Positions 62,486 through 64,000 of a stretch of DNA of 64,000 bases are shown in pieces. Origin of the DNA: Selaginella tamariscina. Its lineage: Eukaryota; Streptophyta; Lycopodiopsida; Selaginellales; Selaginellaceae. Under the pieces are notes generated by a model. It had not been told where the DNA came from, ran no database searches, and saw only the letters and a program-made list of their open reading frames with translations. The stretch's first letter is position 1; each line of letters starts with the position of its first letter. Both the position numbers and the translations under genes were made by a program. The DNA lies in NCBI GenBank assembly GCA_003024785.1, contig PUQB01000290.1:1-64000 (forward strand), given 5' to 3'.

Positions 62486-63460
62486 GGCTAAAGTATTGCG
62501 GGAAGAGCATGGCGTTGGAAGAGTTACTAAAGATGAGGAAGTGGAATAATATGACATTTGATGAATGGTACAAAGGTGGTTATGGTAATGAGAAGAACAG
62601 CGATGATTGCACAAAACGATGAACTCTCGGTCTCTGTCACCATATCAACCGCTCGACGTCCACTCGTTTCCGTGAACAAACAAAGGCAAGTGGAAGAGTT
62701 AACTTAATGAAGAATAAGAACCAGCACAGAATGACACTCGAGGAGCTGCATAAAGATGAAAAGTGGAATAATATGACATTTGATGAATGGTACAAAGGTG
62801 GTTATGGTAATGAGAAGAACAGCGATGATTGCACAAAACAATGAACTCTCGGTCTCTGTCACCATATCAACCGCTCGACGTCCCACTCATTTTCCGTGAA
62901 CAAACAAAGTCAAGTGGGAAGAGTTAACTTAATGAAAAATAAGAACCAGCACAGAATGACACTCGAGGAGCTGCATAAAGATGAAAAGTGGAATAAAGAC
63001 ATTTGATCAGTGGTACAAAGGTGGTTATGGTAATGAGAAGAACAGCGATGATTGGCACAAAACGATGAACTCTCGGTCTCTGTCACCATATCAACCGCTC
63101 GACGTCCCATCGTTTCCGTGAACAAACAAAGTCAAGTGGGAAGATTTAACTTAATGAAGAATAAGAACCAGCACAGAATGACACTCGAGAAGCTGCATAA
63201 AGATGAAAGTGGAATAAATGACATTTGATCAGTGGTGCAAAGGCGGATATGATAACGATAATGGAAACGGCGGATATGATAATGATAATGGAAACGGCAA
63301 GACGGATGAATGGTACAAAACTATGGACTCCCTGCATCAATCATCACATCGGTTGGCCGTGTTCCCATGAACGGCGACATGAGAATTATGAGGGCATTAC
63401 GTTGGAGTGGTCAACCAAGTACTGGAATAGGCAGACCTTTGGAGAACTGGTGTAGAACGG
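62486..63460 (+). CDS. Unrecognised repeat-containing reading frame, about 222-bp unit in tandem
   Basis: Units recur with the landmark CCGCTCGACGTCC at 62649, 62871 and 63095 (222 and 224 bp apart), with a fourth, diverged unit up to about 63360. The consensus plus-strand translation contains TFDEWYKGGYGNEKNSDDWH then KTMNSRSLSPYQPLDV, preceded by MTLEELHKDEKW. The last unit has a (GGYDNDNGN) duplication and ends with a KYWNRQTFGELV-like stretch before stop. Units one and two lack one G of GATTGGCAC, which shifts frame; unit three keeps it. The constant W, Y, G and D positions suggest selection at protein level. No family was recognised. It could be a gene with repeated exons or a decaying duplicate. 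Confidence 0.4.
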
Positions 63461-63620
63461 GTGCATCTCCGTCGTCCCAATGGTGATTGAAAGCATAGAT
63501 GAAAAGAGAAAACATTGATTAAATAAAACTCTATTAGAGAAAATTTAAACTCTGTCAATAATATATAGTTATTTAAGCTTTTTATAAAAACTCGAAAATA
63601 AATATTATTAGAGTTTACAT

Positions 63621-63791
63621 ATGGCATTTACTGCAATAAGTCATTTGATTGACTGCATCCCTCGTGTAGCTTGTGCTGCTAGTATTGTTACTGCTGCTGC
63701 TCACTATGATCCCGTTGCTGCTACTGCTTGCAATCTCACCGCTTTCTTCCATAAGACGGAGAAGGTTTTCCAAGGCAGATGCCCGCGTTAA
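63621..63791 (+). CDS. Short unrecognised open frame, strand uncertain
   Basis: 56 residues, MAFTAISHLIDCIPRVACAA to EKVFQGRCPR, stop TAA 63789. Composition is less AT-rich than the surroundings. The reverse strand across the same bases is also open (ALENLLRLMEESGEIASSSS), so this may be an exon of a minus-strand gene instead. No family recognised. Confidence 0.25.
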   Translation: MAFTAISHLIDCIPRVACAASIVTAAAHYDPVAATACNLTAFFHKTEKVFQGRCPR

Positions 63792-64000
63792 CGTGTAGAT
63801 CTCTTACGAGCGGTTCATCTTGTAGTTGGACCTAAGAATAGCGGTAAATATTCTAAGTTGTAAATATAAATATTAATTAATAATCAAATTAATTATTAGT
63901 AAATTAAGTACAAAAATTCATTTATTTTTTTCAAATGTTGATGTTTATTTCGTATTATAAATTGATTTGTTACTAGTATAACTATTCACTTATTAATTAG
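63792..64000. other. AT-rich end of window
   Basis: No feature seen. Confidence 0.6.

Overview
The window reads as nuclear DNA of a land plant, probably a seedless one. It has a Lhcb antenna gene with a chloroplast transit peptide, GT-AG introns, TTTAGGG-type telomere motifs, a chromodomain Gypsy element and very AT-rich spacers full of CA/GT and TA microsatellites. The seedless assignment is a judgement from protein flavour and is not proven.

Layout. 0.1-0.85 kb: 3' end of a p24-delta cargo receptor gene. 0.85-6.9 kb: AT-rich spacer with a decayed Copia remnant. 7-9.1 kb: a DUF212 (PAP2/haloperoxidase-related) gene. 9.3-14.5 kb: the best copy (A) of a block made of Lhcb, cyclophilin H (CYP22 type) and, on the minus strand, an F-box gene. 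This block occurs three times: A at 9.3-15.75 and 23.24-23.53 kb, B at 23.54-35.46 kb, C at 35.47-35.51 and 49.95-61.1 kb. Each copy is interrupted by mobile DNA. A holds a short-LTR element with a chromovirus nested inside it (15.76-23.24 kb). B holds a minus-strand Gypsy element (24.96-29.18 kb). C holds a 14.4-kb insertion within its Lhcb remnant (35.5-49.95 kb) and a Gypsy element upstream of its F-box gene (53.46-58.37 kb). 62.5-63.3 kb: a roughly 222-bp tandem repeat with coding character.

The most unusual part is the 14.4-kb insertion. It carries two divergent multi-exon genes and a third gene: a DUF7869-type RNase H-fold transposase-like protein (minus), a protein with a ParB/sulfiredoxin-like domain and a possible methyltransferase-like tail (plus), and an FCP1/NLI-type HAD phosphatase-like protein (plus). 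Between the divergent genes, apparently inside their 5' introns, are two arrays (about 13 and 23 copies) of the perfect palindrome GGCGGGATTAATCCCGCC, spaced about 45 bp centre to centre. One more copy lies in a coding-region intron. Interstitial telomere repeats and long tandem satellites lie between the arrays. This looks like a large, possibly undescribed, cargo-carrying DNA transposon.

Throughout the window, conserved genes are broken by 1-2 base length changes, mostly in homopolymers or short repeats (Lhcb, cyclophilin H, the transposase-like gene, the HAD gene). This is more like residual long-read consensus error than decay, so 'pseudogene' calls for otherwise intact genes are provisional.
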